This document shows positions 54,109-63,766 of a DNA stretch of 64,000 bases, piece after piece. Under the pieces are notes generated by a model. It ran no database searches. It had not been told where the DNA came from and saw nothing but the letters and a program-made list of their open reading frames with translations. The DNA is from Arthrobacter pascens (lineage in GTDB: Bacteria; Actinomycetota; Actinomycetes; Actinomycetales; Micrococcaceae). The position numbers were made by a program, and so were the translations under genes. The stretch's first letter is position 1, and each line of letters begins with the position of its first letter. The stretch covers positions 34,728-98,727 of the forward strand of contig NZ_JAFHKT010000146.1 of assembly GCF_017052465.1 (NCBI RefSeq). The letters are read 5' to 3'.

Positions 54109-54152
54109 ATGGCCGGCTTCTTACCTCGCTGGGCGAGGACGAAGCCGGCCAT
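54109..54152 (+). terminator. Nested hairpin between aceA and aceB
   Basis: Perfect 12-bp arms ATGGCCGGCTTC (54109-54120) and GAAGCCGGCCAT (54141-54152) with an inner CCTCGC/GCGAGG stem in the loop, followed by AGGGCCCCTTTT. It lies 63 bases after the aceA stop and 101 bases before aceB. Confidence 0.85.
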
Positions 54153-54253
54153 AGGGCCCCTTTTACGCACGCTGCCGGATGTCCAGTTCACCGCCTATTT
54201 ATGTACGTCGCCAGCCGCCGTCGACCATTCCTTCTTGCTTTAAGGAGCCAGAA

Positions 54254-55924
54254 ATGAACAGCTTCACCGACAACTTCACCATCAACGGGATCACACTGAC
54301 CGCCCAGCCCATTTGCCGGCAGAGCGAGGTTCTCACTCCGGACGCTTTGGCCTTCGTTGCGCAGCTGCACAAGGCGACTGCCGGACGGCGCGAGGAGCTG
54401 CTGAGGGCACGCAGGGCACGGCGGGACCAGATCGCCGGCGGCCAGGACCCGCGGTTCCTCCGCGAGACCGAGTCCGTCCGCACCGATCCCAACTGGCGCG
54501 TCGCTCCCCCGGCCCCAGGCCTGGAGGACCGCCGCGTGGAAATCACCGGACCGGTGGACCGCAAAATGACCATCAACGCCCTGAACTCCGGGGCCAAGGT
54601 CTGGCTGGCCGACATGGAAGACTCCTCCACACCGTCCTGGCGCAACGTGATCCAGGGCCAGCTGAACCTCACCGATGCCCTGGAGCGGCGGATCGACTAC
54701 ACCACCCCCGAGGGCAAGGAATACAAGCTCAAGGCTGCCGAGGACCTGCCCACCATCGTGGTCCGCCCCCGTGGCTGGCACCTGCCCGAGAAGCACATGC
54801 TCATCAACGGCGCCCCGGTCGCCGGCGGCATCGTGGACTTCGGACTGTACTTCTTCCACAACGCCCGCCGCCTGCTGGCACAGGGCAAGGGCCCCTACTT
54901 CTACCTGCCCAAGATCGAGAACCACCTCGAGGCCCGGCTCTGGAACGACATCTTCATCCTCGCCCAGGACCTGCTCGGCATCCCGCAGGGCACCATCCGC
55001 GCCACCGTGCTGATCGAAACCATCACGGCGTCGTTCGAGATGGAGGAGATCCTCTACGAACTGCGGGACCACGCCTCCGGCCTCAATGCCGGCCGTTGGG
55101 ACTACATCTTCTCCCTGATCAAGAACTTCCGCACCCGCGGCCCCCGGTTCGTCCTCCCGGACCGCGGCCAGGTCACCATGACCGCCCCGTTCATGCGGGC
55201 CTACACCGAACAGCTGGTGCGCGCCTGCCACAAGCGGGGGGCCATGGCTATTGGGGGCATGGCCGCCGCAGTTCCGAACCGCAAGGACGAGGCCGCCAAC
55301 GCCAGCGCCTTCGAAAAGGTCCGCGCGGACAAGACCCGCGAGGCAGCCGACGGCTTCGACGGCTCATGGGTGGCCCACCCGGACCTCGTTCCCGTCTGCC
55401 GCGAGGTGTTCGACGGCGTCCTTGGTGACCGCCCCAACCAGCTGGACCGGCTCCGCGAGGACGTCACCCCGGACGACCGTGCCCTCATCAACGTGGCGGC
55501 AACGCACGGGACCATCACCGAACAGGGCATCCGGAACAACATCGAAGTCGGCATCCGCTACATCGAATCCTGGCTCCGGGGCAACGGCGCAGTGGCCATC
55601 CACAACCTCATGGAAGACGCGGCCACCGCCGAGATCTCCCGCTCCCAGCTGTGGCAGTGGATCTACTCCCGGGCCATCACGGACCACGGCGAAATCATCT
55701 CCAAGGAATGGGTGGAGGACATGCTGGACGAGGAGTTCGCCCGGCTGGAGCGTTTCGACGGCGACCGTTTCGCCGACGCCCGCGACATCTTCGAGGAAGT
55801 CACGCTGAGCGACAAGTTCCCCAGCTTCCTGACGGTTCCGGCCTACGCCAGGTACCTGCACGAGGCCCGCCAGGGTGCTGACGCCACGGCCGAAGCCATC
55901 GAAGACGAGCTGGTCGCCGCCTAG
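54254..55924 (+). CDS. aceB: Malate synthase A
   Basis: Condenses glyoxylate with acetyl-CoA to malate; 556 aa, normal for the AceB type. [47 protein letters not shown], the catalytic loop [37 protein letters not shown] and [14 protein letters not shown] are diagnostic. ATG 54254 has AAGGAG 7 bases upstream; the in-frame extension to 54179 is leader. With aceA and ramB it completes an acetate/fatty-acid utilisation module. Confidence 0.97.
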   Translation: MNSFTDNFTINGITLTAQPICRQSEVLTPDALAFVAQLHKATAGRREELLRARRARRDQIAGGQDPRFLRETESVRTDPNWRVAPPAPGLEDRRVEITGPVDRKMTINALNSGAKVWLADMEDSSTPSWRNVIQGQLNLTDALERRIDYTTPEGKEYKLKAAEDLPTIVVRPRGWHLPEKHMLINGAPVAGGIVDFGLYFFHNARRLLAQGKGPYFYLPKIENHLEARLWNDIFILAQDLLGIPQGTIRATVLIETITASFEMEEILYELRDHASGLNAGRWDYIFSLIKNFRTRGPRFVLPDRGQVTMTAPFMRAYTEQLVRACHKRGAMAIGGMAAAVPNRKDEAANASAFEKVRADKTREAADGFDGSWVAHPDLVPVCREVFDGVLGDRPNQLDRLREDVTPDDRALINVAATHGTITEQGIRNNIEVGIRYIESWLRGNGAVAIHNLMEDAATAEISRSQLWQWIYSRAITDHGEIISKEWVEDMLDEEFARLERFDGDRFADARDIFEEVTLSDKFPSFLTVPAYARYLHEARQGADATAEAIEDELVAA

Positions 55925-56018
55925 AAACCCGCCCAAGTTTCCGTCCGCCGGGCCGCCACGCCTTCGCAACAGCACCCCCGAAATCCGGGGAGGCTGCCCG
56001 GCAACGGAGCCCCCCATG

Positions 56019-56085
56019 AAGCGCGAACTGGCAGGTAATGACCTTAAACTCCGGGTTTGAGGGCATTAGCTGCCAGTTCGCGCTT
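56019..56085. repeat. Long palindrome between aceB and a convergent transporter gene
   Basis: Perfect 16-bp arms AAGCGCGAACTGGCAG (56019-56034) and CTGCCAGTTCGCGCTT (56070-56085); the inside continues as an imperfect stem (TAATG with CATTA, then CC/GG and AAA/TTT), so nearly all 67 bases can fold. Same family as 22969-23033 and 17185-17252. It is placed as a bidirectional terminator. Confidence 0.9.
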
Positions 56086-56119
56086 GGTGTTAAAGGGGCG
56101 TACGACGGCGGTTGGCGGC

Positions 56120-57310
56120 CTAGCGCTGCTTCGGCACCTTGCGGACGGAGAGGGTTGTTCCCAGAATGAACGCCAGGACCGAGCCCAGGATCACCAGCAG
56201 GGGCGCGGTCCAACCTCCGGTGACGCTGTTGACGTAGCCCACGAACGTCGGCGCCGCGGCCGCGAAACAGTATCCGACGCCTTGAACGACCGCGGACATC
56301 CGGCCTGCCGAGGCCTGGTCCACGGCCAGCTTGATGATGGCGATGAAGATGACCGTGATGCCGCCGCCCTGGGCCGCGCCGCCGAGGGACGACCAGAGCC
56401 ACCACAGCTCCGGCGCCAGCAGCAGCCCGAGGGGAACGGTGAGCCACATGGCACCCAAGGTGAGGGCAACCGCCGTCGTGCTCATGAACCGCGCCACCAG
56501 CGGAACTCCCAGTCCACCCAGTATCGCCAGGATCTGGAAGAGCGACGACCCTGCACCGGCGGCGGCCGGCGCCATGCCGAGTTCGTCGGACAGCAGCGTC
56601 GGCAGCCATGCAGTCACCCCGTAGTAGGAGATGGCCTGTCCGGCGAAACCGGCTGTCAGGCCCACCGTAATCCACGGAGAGGCCGGCCGGCCGCCCGCAG
56701 GCGGCCCGCCAGAACCGTCATCGGCGGCGGGGACGTACGCCCCGCGGCCGGCCGCGGGCACCCAGAACGCGATCGCGGCGACGGCGAACAAGGCACTGGC
56801 GGCGAGCGCCGGCTGCCACCCGGCGGCTTCGGCCAGGGGCGCCGTCACCACGGAGGTGAGGAATGAACCAATGTTCAGGGCGGCGGTGTAGATCCCCAGC
56901 GCGGTCCCCTGCCGGCGGGAGGAAAAATCCCGCCTGATGATCAGTGGCACCGCGATGTTGCCGATGGTGATGGCCACGCCGAGGATTACAGTCCCGAGCA
57001 TCACCATGGCTCCGCCGCCGGCGGACCGGACAACAACGCCCGCCAGAACCCCCAGGAGGGTCAGCGTGATGGCCACCTCCGCTCCCAGCCGGCGCGCCGC
57101 CAGGGAGGCAAGCGGCGCTGCGAGCGAAAAGCACAGCACCGGGATACCTGTGAGGAGTCCCAGCTCCACCGGCGAGAACCCGAGGTCCAGCTGCATTGGC
57201 TCCACCACAGGGGCCACCGCCACGAACGGTCCCCGCATGTTGAGGGCAATAAGCCCTATGCATGCCAGGAGAATCCAGCTGCTCGGGATCGTGGAGCCCA
57301 GTCGCCTCAT
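56120..57310 (-). CDS. MFS transporter, CynX/NimT-like
   Basis: Twelve-segment major facilitator of 396 aa. IALNMRGPFVAVAPVVEPMQLDLGFSPVELGLLTGIPVLCFSLAAPLASLAARRLG matches the CynX/NimT group, whose members are assigned to cyanate, nitroimidazole or other small anions. A long Gly/Pro/Ala loop (about residues 195-210) separates the halves. The substrate is not predictable. It is isolated, between the convergent aceB and the downstream-oriented ThuA cluster, with a strong hairpin about 65 bases upstream of its start. Confidence 0.87.
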   Translation of the reverse strand: MRRLGSTIPSSWILLACIGLIALNMRGPFVAVAPVVEPMQLDLGFSPVELGLLTGIPVLCFSLAAPLASLAARRLGAEVAITLTLLGVLAGVVVRSAGGGAMVMLGTVILGVAITIGNIAVPLIIRRDFSSRRQGTALGIYTAALNIGSFLTSVVTAPLAEAAGWQPALAASALFAVAAIAFWVPAAGRGAYVPAADDGSGGPPAGGRPASPWITVGLTAGFAGQAISYYGVTAWLPTLLSDELGMAPAAAGAGSSLFQILAILGGLGVPLVARFMSTTAVALTLGAMWLTVPLGLLLAPELWWLWSSLGGAAQGGGITVIFIAIIKLAVDQASAGRMSAVVQGVGYCFAAAAPTFVGYVNSVTGGWTAPLLVILGSVLAFILGTTLSVRKVPKQR

Positions 57311-57374
57311 GGGGCTGCCGGGCAGGCTGAGGGGAGGATGGAAAGCGGTTTCATCTCTTTATTGCTATCACGTG

Positions 57375-57406
57375 CGGACCGGTGGGCATGACTGCCCACC
57401 GGTCCG
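57375..57406 (+). terminator. Perfect hairpin with T-tract
   Basis: 14-bp arms CGGACCGGTGGGCA (57375-57388) and TGCCCACCGGTCCG (57393-57406) with a 4-base loop, then GACGATTTTT on the plus strand. The U-tract serves plus-strand transcription, while the nearest gene end (ThuA, minus strand, stop at 57428) reads the other way; it probably ends ThuA mRNA without a U-tract and blocks antisense reading. Confidence 0.8.
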
Positions 57407-57427
57407 GACGATTTTTCCGTGCGCCTG

Positions 57428-58168
57428 TTACAGGTACCAGTCCCGCTGGGCGTTGCCCACACCGGGCGCCTCACGGAACTGCGCCGGCTGCGCCACCCAT
57501 CCGACGCCGTTGGCAATCACCTGCTGGATCTGAGGCTGATGGTAGACGGGGTATTCCTGGTCCCCCGGGCTGAAGTAGAAGATCCGGCCCTTGCCGCGGG
57601 AGAAGGTGACCCCCGAGCGGAAGACTTCGCCGCCTTCGAAGGAACTGATGAAAATCAGGTCATCGGGCTCCGGAATATCGAACAGCTCGCCGTACATCTC
57701 CTGCTTCGGGATCACGATGGGGCTTTCCACACCGGCGGCAATCGGATGCGAAGGCTTGACGGTCCACACGAGTTCGCGCTCGCCGTCGTTGCGCCATTTG
57801 AGGGAGCAGGTGGTTCCCAGGAGCTTGGTGAAGATCCTGGCGAAGTGGCCGGAGTGCAGGACAATGAGCCCCATGCCGCCCAGGACGTGGCGCTGGACGC
57901 GTTCCACCACCTCGTCGCTGACCTCGGCGTGGGCCACGTGCCCCCACCAGAGGAGGACGTCGGTGGCGGCCAGGGTTTCCTCCGAGAGCCCGTGCTCCGG
58001 GTCGGCCAGCGTTGCCGTGGTGATGCTTGAATCCGGGTAAAAGCCCTTCAGGCCCTCAGCGATGGCGCCGTGGATGCCGCTGGGGTACATCTCCGCCATG
58101 GTTTCCGGCTCGTTGCGGGCCTCGTGGACACCTTCGTTCCACACCAGAATGTTCAGTTTGTCGGGCAT
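57428..58168 (-). CDS. ThuA domain protein
   Basis: Protein of 246 aa with the ThuA/class I glutamine-amidotransferase-like fold: [74 protein letters not shown], and [56 protein letters not shown]. In rhizobia ThuA and the oxidoreductase ThuB act on trehalose and related disaccharides, where 3-keto sugars are intermediates. Here it lies 1 base after a Gfo/Idh/MocA oxidoreductase gene, the same pairing. The actual substrate is unknown. Confidence 0.9.
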   Translation of the reverse strand: MPDKLNILVWNEGVHEARNEPETMAEMYPSGIHGAIAEGLKGFYPDSSITTATLADPEHGLSEETLAATDVLLWWGHVAHAEVSDEVVERVQRHVLGGMGLIVLHSGHFARIFTKLLGTTCSLKWRNDGERELVWTVKPSHPIAAGVESPIVIPKQEMYGELFDIPEPDDLIFISSFEGGEVFRSGVTFSRGKGRIFYFSPGDQEYPVYHQPQIQQVIANGVGWVAQPAQFREAPGVGNAQRDWYL

Positions 58169-58169
58169 G

Positions 58170-59282
58170 TCAGAGCCTCACTTCGCGCTGTTCGAGGGCG
58201 GACTTGTAGCAGGCGTCGAGCACCAGGGCGCGGGTCAGCGCAAGTGATCCGTCGTGGGCGCCCCACACGGACTCGCCTCCGCGGACGGCTTCAACGAAGT
58301 CCTCCACCACGGCCTGGTGTGCCCTGCCGGGTTCGGCCACAACTGTGTAGTCGGCGTTTTCGCCGTCTTTCTCCTTGAAGATGCGAAGGTCCGCGACGGG
58401 GGCGTCGGAGGCCCCGACGGCGCGCAGGTCCGCGCCGCCGTCGGTACCGTAAACGGTGAAGTCCATCAGGTCGTCTTCGTCGCGGTACGCCGCCCAGCCT
58501 GCTTCGAGGATCAGCGTGCCTCCGCCTTCAAGCCGGATGAAGGCAGAGGCGAAGTCTTCCACCTCAAACTTGTGGGCAGCCTGCATCGCGGTGTACCGGG
58601 CGTTTCCGCCGAGGCCGCGGGGGCCAAGTTCCGAATGTGTCGACGCGGAGACGGAGAGGACCTTCGGTTCGCCCAGCAGGTGCAGCGCGTAGTCCAGGAC
58701 GTGGACGCCGATGTCCGCCAGCGGCCCGCCGCCGGCCAGCGCCGGATTGGTGAACCAGCTGCCCAGCATGGGGATGCCCTGCCGGCGGAGCCAGGAGGCC
58801 TTGGCGTAGTACGGGCGGCCCAGCTCGCCGCCGTCCATGATGCTCTTCAGCTTTTGGATGTCGCCGCGGCGGCGGTGGTTGAAGGCGACGTCGAGGACAC
58901 GGCCGGCCGCCCGGGCTGCCTCGACCATCTGCCTGCCCTCGTCGCCGTTGCGGGCCAGGGGCTTTTCGCTCAGGACGTGCAGCCCGCGCTCAAGCGCGGC
59001 GATGGCAATCGGCGCGTGCAGGAACGTCGGCACCGCGACGCTGACGGCGTCGAGTCCTTCGAGCTCGAGCAGGTCCTCCCAGCGGGCAAACGTGTGTGGG
59101 ATGCCGTACTCGGCCTTGATGCCGGCAAGGAGGTCCTCCTCCATGGCGGCCACGGCGACGAGCTCCACACCGTCGATGTTCTTGTAGGCCTTGATGTGCT
59201 GTTGACCGGCCCATCCGATGCCGACGACCCCAACTTTCAGGGGTGCCGTGGCGGGGAGGCGTGATGGCTGTTGATTACTCAC
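58170..59282 (-). CDS. Gfo/Idh/MocA-family oxidoreductase (ThuB-like partner)
   Basis: NAD(P)-dependent sugar dehydrogenase of 370 aa. A Rossmann fold with [20 protein letters not shown], the [18 protein letters not shown] motif with the conserved Lys, and the C-terminal sheet with [24 protein letters not shown] 59282 is preferred (AAAGGA 8 bases upstream, just before the Rossmann strand); the frame to 59417 runs into the ROK gene. It is the first gene of a two-gene unit with ThuA and 34 bases downstream of the ROK regulator on the same strand. Confidence 0.92.
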   Translation of the reverse strand: MSNQQPSRLPATAPLKVGVVGIGWAGQQHIKAYKNIDGVELVAVAAMEEDLLAGIKAEYGIPHTFARWEDLLELEGLDAVSVAVPTFLHAPIAIAALERGLHVLSEKPLARNGDEGRQMVEAARAAGRVLDVAFNHRRRGDIQKLKSIMDGGELGRPYYAKASWLRRQGIPMLGSWFTNPALAGGGPLADIGVHVLDYALHLLGEPKVLSVSASTHSELGPRGLGGNARYTAMQAAHKFEVEDFASAFIRLEGGGTLILEAGWAAYRDEDDLMDFTVYGTDGGADLRAVGASDAPVADLRIFKEKDGENADYTVVAEPGRAHQAVVEDFVEAVRGGESVWGAHDGSLALTRALVLDACYKSALEQREVRL

Positions 59283-59316
59283 GAATGGATCCTTTGTTTC
59301 TTGTCGATTTGAAACG

Positions 59317-60537
59317 CTAGGCGTTGTGAATGGCGGCGTGCCTGATGGCTGATTCCACGGCCTCGGGCGAAAGTACGTGCTCAATGACCATCCGGCTGGC
59401 TCCCCAGATGGCAGCATCGACAGGTGCCTTGGACTGCTCGATGCGGAGTTTGGACGTGGCCAGCGGCTGGGACCGCCGGTAGACGGTTTCCCGGATACCG
59501 GCCAGGAGCTGGTCGCCGGCGCGCGAGAGACTGCCGCCGACCACGATCACCGAAGGGTTGAGGAGATTCACGCAGATGGCCAGCACCTCCCCCATGTCCC
59601 GTCCCGCCTGTCGCAGCGCGAGAATGGCCTGCACATCCCCCTTTGCTGCCAGGTCCACCACGGCCGTGCCGGAGACCGCATCGATCCCGTGGGCCCTCAG
59701 CTTGGCTGCCAGCGCGGGGCCGGATGCCAGCGCCTCGAGGCAGCCGTGGTTGCCGCAACGGCACAGGACGTCCTCGCCGCTGGGAACGCGGACGTGGCCG
59801 AGGTCCCCCGATGCGCCGTCGGCTCCCCGCTGCAGCTGGCCGCTGCTGATGATGCCAGCCCCGATGCCGGTGGCGGCCTTCACGAAAAGGAGGTTCCGGT
59901 GGTCCTGCCAGAAGGCGTGCCGCTCGCCCACGGCCATGATGTTGACGTCGTTATCCACCAGGACTTCGGTTCCCAGCTCGGCGCGGACATAGCCGGCCAC
60001 GTCGAACCCGTCCCAGCCCGGCATGATGGGAGGCTTCACCGGCCGGCCGGTATCGTGCTCCACGGGCCCCGGCAGGCCGATTCCCACGCCCGCCACGTCT
60101 CCGTCCGCACGGCCGATGCCTTGCAGCAGCGACCTGCAGTTCCCGATGACCCAATCAAGCACAGCCTCGGGACCCTCGGAGATTTCCAAGGCGCCCGAGT
60201 GGCGGGCCAGAATGTCCCCGTTCAGGTCCGTGACGGCAACGGAAGCGTGCGAAGCGCCGACGTCGGCCGCGCACACCACCTTCATACCGGCGTTGAAGAC
60301 AAACCGCGACGGCGGCCGGCCCCCGGAGGAAGCCGCCTCACCTGCGGGACCCACGAAGCCCGCCGCCGTCAGGGCATCGATCCTGGCCGCCACTGTGGTG
60401 CGTGCAAGGCCCGTGACCGCAGTCAGTTCAGCGCGGGTCCGTGCCTTGCCGTCACGGAGCAGCTGAAAGAGGTCGCCGGCACGGGCCCACAGCCCGGCGT
60501 CCTCCGACGGCCGCTCAAGGGCAGGAGATGTCTGCAT
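59317..60537 (-). CDS. ROK-family transcriptional regulator
   Basis: Sugar-responsive repressor of 406 aa. An N-terminal winged helix (about 20-75) reads GKARTRAELTAVTGLARTTVAARIDALTAAGFV. The kinase-like part has VCAADVGASHASVAVTDLNGDILA, GIGLPGPVEH, LVDNDVNIMAVGE, the ROK box FVKAATGIGAGIISSGQLQRGADGASGDLGHV and zinc-binding CRCGNHGCLE. It is divergent from the isomerase operon at 60697 and upstream of the Gfo/ThuA genes, so it probably controls both arms. The likely operator is in the 159-base gap to the right. Confidence 0.95.
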   Translation of the reverse strand: MQTSPALERPSEDAGLWARAGDLFQLLRDGKARTRAELTAVTGLARTTVAARIDALTAAGFVGPAGEAASSGGRPPSRFVFNAGMKVVCAADVGASHASVAVTDLNGDILARHSGALEISEGPEAVLDWVIGNCRSLLQGIGRADGDVAGVGIGLPGPVEHDTGRPVKPPIMPGWDGFDVAGYVRAELGTEVLVDNDVNIMAVGERHAFWQDHRNLLFVKAATGIGAGIISSGQLQRGADGASGDLGHVRVPSGEDVLCRCGNHGCLEALASGPALAAKLRAHGIDAVSGTAVVDLAAKGDVQAILALRQAGRDMGEVLAICVNLLNPSVIVVGGSLSRAGDQLLAGIRETVYRRSQPLATSKLRIEQSKAPVDAAIWGASRMVIEHVLSPEAVESAIRHAAIHNA

Positions 60538-60586
60538 GGGTTAAGGAATAGCACACACCGGCCGACTTATGTCAGTACTTCTGCAA

Positions 60587-60623
60587 ACTTTTGATTGACT
60601 TGCGGTAAAAGTAGCCGTAGCTT
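60587..60623 (+). promoter_or_regulatory. Promoter and inverted-repeat operator of the sugar catabolic operon
   Basis: TTGACT (60595-60600), 17 bases, TAGCTT (60618-60623) forms a good housekeeping-type promoter for the plus-strand operon. An inverted repeat ACTTTT (60587-60592)/AAAAGT (60607-60612) straddles the -35, the expected place for ROK repressor binding. Confidence 0.65.
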
Positions 60624-60696
60624 CATAAAAGACCCACTCCCGACGCCGCGCCGGGTCATGGGCTGCCCGGACGATCAGCAAGATGTTAGGAGAACC

Positions 60697-61446
60697 ATGA
60701 CGTACTCACTCCAGCTCTACACTCTCCGCGGGCCCCTCGAGGAGGACCTTCCCGGCACCATCCGGCGAGTGGCCGAGATCGGTTTCACCCAGGTGGAGCC
60801 GTGCAACTTCGTGGCGACCGCCAAGGAACTCGGCGAAGCGCTGAAGGCCAACCGCCTGACGGCCCCGTCCGGCCACGCGCCCCTGCTCAGCCAGGACCAG
60901 GACCAGATCTTTGCCGCGGCCCGGGCCCTGGGGATGGAAACAGTGATCGAGCCGTACATAACGGCCGAGCACTGGCAGTCGGCAGAGGATGTCCGCGCTA
61001 CGGCTGAGAAGCTCAACGCTGCCGCCCGAAAGGCCGCCGACTACGGCATCCGGGTGGGCTACCACAACCACCAGTGGGAGCTGGAATCCACCATCGAGGG
61101 CCAGTCCGCGCTGGAGTACTTCGCCGGGCTGCTCGACCCTGAGGTGGTGCTGGAAGTCGACACCTACTGGGTTGCCGTTGGCGGCCAGGATCCCGTGGAA
61201 GTCCTCACGCGGCTGGGTGACCGGGTGCGGCTAATCCACATCAAGGACGGCCCGCTCACCACGGACACCAAGGCGCAGCTGCCTGCGGGCAAGGGCAAAG
61301 TGGCAGTGCTGGATGTCATCGCCGCGGCAAAATCCCTGGAAGTCGGGGTAGTTGAGTTCGACGACTACTCCGGGGACATTTTTGACGGGATCGCCCAGAG
61401 CCTGGCGTTCCTGCAGAAGGCAGCAACCGGGCAGATACATTCATGA
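60697..61446 (+). CDS. Sugar phosphate isomerase/epimerase (xylose isomerase-like TIM barrel)
   Basis: AP-endonuclease-2-type TIM barrel of 249 aa. MTYSLQLYTLRGPLEEDLPGTIRRVAEIGFTQVEPCNF, GYHNHQWELE, VVLEVDTYWVAVGGQDPVEVLTRLGDRVRLIHIKDG and VEFDDYSGD give the Glu/His/Asp metal ligands. Proteins of this group isomerise sugars or break down 3-keto-glycosides. AGGAG is 5 bases before ATG 60697. Its stop overlaps the next start (ATGA), so it is the first gene of a four-gene or longer operon. Confidence 0.9.
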   Translation: MTYSLQLYTLRGPLEEDLPGTIRRVAEIGFTQVEPCNFVATAKELGEALKANRLTAPSGHAPLLSQDQDQIFAAARALGMETVIEPYITAEHWQSAEDVRATAEKLNAAARKAADYGIRVGYHNHQWELESTIEGQSALEYFAGLLDPEVVLEVDTYWVAVGGQDPVEVLTRLGDRVRLIHIKDGPLTTDTKAQLPAGKGKVAVLDVIAAAKSLEVGVVEFDDYSGDIFDGIAQSLAFLQKAATGQIHS

Positions 61447-62570
61447 GCGCCGCCCAGGCTCCAGCAAGCGGCAGCGGCCCCGTGGGCGTTGCCGTCATCG
61501 GCGCAGGCAACATCAGCAAGCAGTACTTGGACAACCTGACGGTCTTCCCCGACCTGAAGGTGCACGTCATCGCCGACCTTTCCGAGGACTCCGCCGCGGC
61601 GCGTGCCAGGGAATACGGCATCCCCGCCTCGGGCGGGGTGGACGCGGCGCTGGGCCACCCCGACGTCGAAATCATCGTCAACCTGACCATCCCGGCCGCC
61701 CACGTGGAAGTGGCCACCGCCGCCGTCCGCGCGGGAAAACACGTGTGGACGGAGAAGCCGTTTTCACTGGACCGCGAATCCGGCCTGGGACTCCTTAAGG
61801 CAGCAGAGGCGGCGGGACGCCGGCTCGGCTGCGCCCCGGACACCTTCCTGGGCGCCGGCCTGCAGACGGCGCGCCGGCTGATCGAACGCGGCGACATCGG
61901 GACTCCGCTGACGGCGATGACCACATTCCAGACTCCGGGGCCCGAATCTTGGCATCCGAATCCGGCGTTCCTGTTCCAGTACGGTGCCGGGCCGCTGTTC
62001 GACATGGGGCCGTACTACCTCACCGCGCTGGTCCAGACGTTTGGCCCGGTCAGCAAAGTGGCGGCCATGGGCTCGAAGTCCACGGAGGTCCGCGTGATCG
62101 GCTCCGGCCCACGGCTGGGCGAGGAATTCACCGTCGAGGTCCCCACGCATGTCAGCGCGATGGCGCAGTTCGAAGGCGGCCAGTCATCGCACAGCGTCTT
62201 CAGCTTCGAATCCCCCCGCGAGCGGATGGGGTTCGTGGAGATCACCGGCACCGAGGCCACGATCTCCCTGCCGGACCCCAACAATTTCCACGGAGAGGTC
62301 AGGCTCTGGCGCGCGGGCGACGAGGACTGGACCGTCATCCCCGCCACCGGCCCGGACAACGGCCGCGGCATGGGCGTCCTGGACATGGCCCGCTCCATCC
62401 GCGCGGGCGTCCCGCACCGCGCCACCGGACAGCTCGCCTACCACGTGCTGGACACCATGGTGGCCATCTCCGAGTCCGTGGACTCCGGAACGTTCGTCGA
62501 CGTCGAAAGCTCCGCACCGCAATCCCCGGCCCTCCCCGAGGACTGGAACCCCACTGCCTCCACCGTCTAG
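61443..62570 (+). CDS. Gfo/Idh/MocA-family oxidoreductase
   Basis: Sugar dehydrogenase of 375 aa. Rossmann motif GVAVIGAGNISKQYLDNL, EIIVNLTIPAAHVEVATAAVRAGKHVWTEKPFSLD, and the C-terminal YGAGPLFDMGPYYLTALVQTFG block are visible. The ATGA overlap with the isomerase stop shows coupling. Compared with the third oxidoreductase it lacks the HxxD-type ending (DMGPYY instead of DIASHAID), so the two probably act on different sugar positions or substrates. Confidence 0.92.
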   Translation: MSAAQAPASGSGPVGVAVIGAGNISKQYLDNLTVFPDLKVHVIADLSEDSAAARAREYGIPASGGVDAALGHPDVEIIVNLTIPAAHVEVATAAVRAGKHVWTEKPFSLDRESGLGLLKAAEAAGRRLGCAPDTFLGAGLQTARRLIERGDIGTPLTAMTTFQTPGPESWHPNPAFLFQYGAGPLFDMGPYYLTALVQTFGPVSKVAAMGSKSTEVRVIGSGPRLGEEFTVEVPTHVSAMAQFEGGQSSHSVFSFESPRERMGFVEITGTEATISLPDPNNFHGEVRLWRAGDEDWTVIPATGPDNGRGMGVLDMARSIRAGVPHRATGQLAYHVLDTMVAISESVDSGTFVDVESSAPQSPALPEDWNPTASTV

Positions 62571-62580
62571 GAACAGCGCA

Positions 62581-63765
62581 ATGACAACCCAAGAACCGCA
62601 GCAAATCCGCCCACTGGGGGTGGCCATGATCGGTTACGCGTTCATGGGCAAGGCCCACTCGAATGCGTGGCGGAACGTGGCCAGCTACTTCGATGTCCCG
62701 GCTTTCGAGCAGAAAGTGCTGGTCGGACGGGATCGCGTCCAGGTCGCCGACGCCGCGGCCAGGTATGGGTGGGCCGAGTCCGCCACGGACTGGCGCGACG
62801 TCCTGGAGCGGGACGATATCGACATCGTGGACATCTGCGCCCCGGGGTGGATGCACGCGGAGATCGCGATCGCTGCCCTCGAGGCCGGCAAGCACGTGTT
62901 GGTGGAGAAGCCTCTGGCCAACACCGTGGCCGAGGCCGAAGCCATGACGCGGGCGGCCCAGGCGGCGAGAACGCGTGGCGTGCAGTCGATGGTCGGCTTC
63001 AACTACCGCCGCGTCCCGGCGCTGGCCCTGGCCAAAGAACTCATCGCCGAAGGCCGGCTGGGAACCGTCCGGCACGTCCGGGCCGCGTACCTGCAGGACT
63101 GGCTCACTGATGCGCAGGCGCCAATGACCTGGCGGCTGCGCAAGGACACTGCGGGTTCCGGCGCTTTGGGCGACATCGCCTCCCACGCCATCGACCAGGT
63201 CATGTTCCTGCTCGGTGAGGCCGTCACCGACGTTTCCGGACGCCTGCACACCTTCGTTTCCAGCCGTCCGGGCGCCGATGGCCCCGAGGCGGTCACGGTC
63301 GACGACGCCGCCTGGGCGACGCTGTCACTCACCGGCGGTGCCATCGCCTCTGTGGAAGTTTCCCGCGTTGCCACCGGGCAAAAGAACTCCCTCAGGCTGG
63401 AAATCTATGGCGACAAAGGAACGGTTCTGTTCGATCTTGAGGAGCTGAACGAGCTGGGTTTCCTGGACGCGACGGACCCGGTCCGGGAACAGGGTTTCCG
63501 GCGCATCCTCGTGAACGAACCCGAGCATCCCTACATGGACGCATGGTGGCCGCAGGGCCACATCATCGGGTGGGAACACACCTTCACCCACCAGATCCGT
63601 GATTTCCTGCTCGCACTCAGCCAGGGCAGCGCGCCCTCGCCCTCCTTCGAGGAGGGACTGGCCGTCCAGCGCGTCCTGGCAGCCGTCGAGGAATCCGCCA
63701 GCGCCAAGTCCTCCACTGTCCAGCTCACCGTCCCGGTGAGCGATTCCCCCGCCGAAGGAGCCTGA
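62581..63765 (+). CDS. Gfo/Idh/MocA-family oxidoreductase
   Basis: Sugar dehydrogenase of 394 aa. It begins LGVAMIGYAFMGKAHSNAWRNVASYFDVP, with the G-x-G-x-x-A-type nucleotide loop (GYAFMGKAHS), then CAPGWMHAEIAIAALEAGKHVLVEKPLANTVAEAE, GFNYRRVPAL and DIASHAIDQVMFLLGE. ATG 62581, 10 bases after the preceding stop, is the correct start; the frame extending to 62149 runs inside the upstream gene. It resembles inositol or keto-glycoside dehydrogenases such as LevoglucosanDH/DgpA types, from memory only. Confidence 0.92.
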   Translation: MTTQEPQQIRPLGVAMIGYAFMGKAHSNAWRNVASYFDVPAFEQKVLVGRDRVQVADAAARYGWAESATDWRDVLERDDIDIVDICAPGWMHAEIAIAALEAGKHVLVEKPLANTVAEAEAMTRAAQAARTRGVQSMVGFNYRRVPALALAKELIAEGRLGTVRHVRAAYLQDWLTDAQAPMTWRLRKDTAGSGALGDIASHAIDQVMFLLGEAVTDVSGRLHTFVSSRPGADGPEAVTVDDAAWATLSLTGGAIASVEVSRVATGQKNSLRLEIYGDKGTVLFDLEELNELGFLDATDPVREQGFRRILVNEPEHPYMDAWWPQGHIIGWEHTFTHQIRDFLLALSQGSAPSPSFEEGLAVQRVLAAVEESASAKSSTVQLTVPVSDSPAEGA

Positions 63766-63766
63766 C

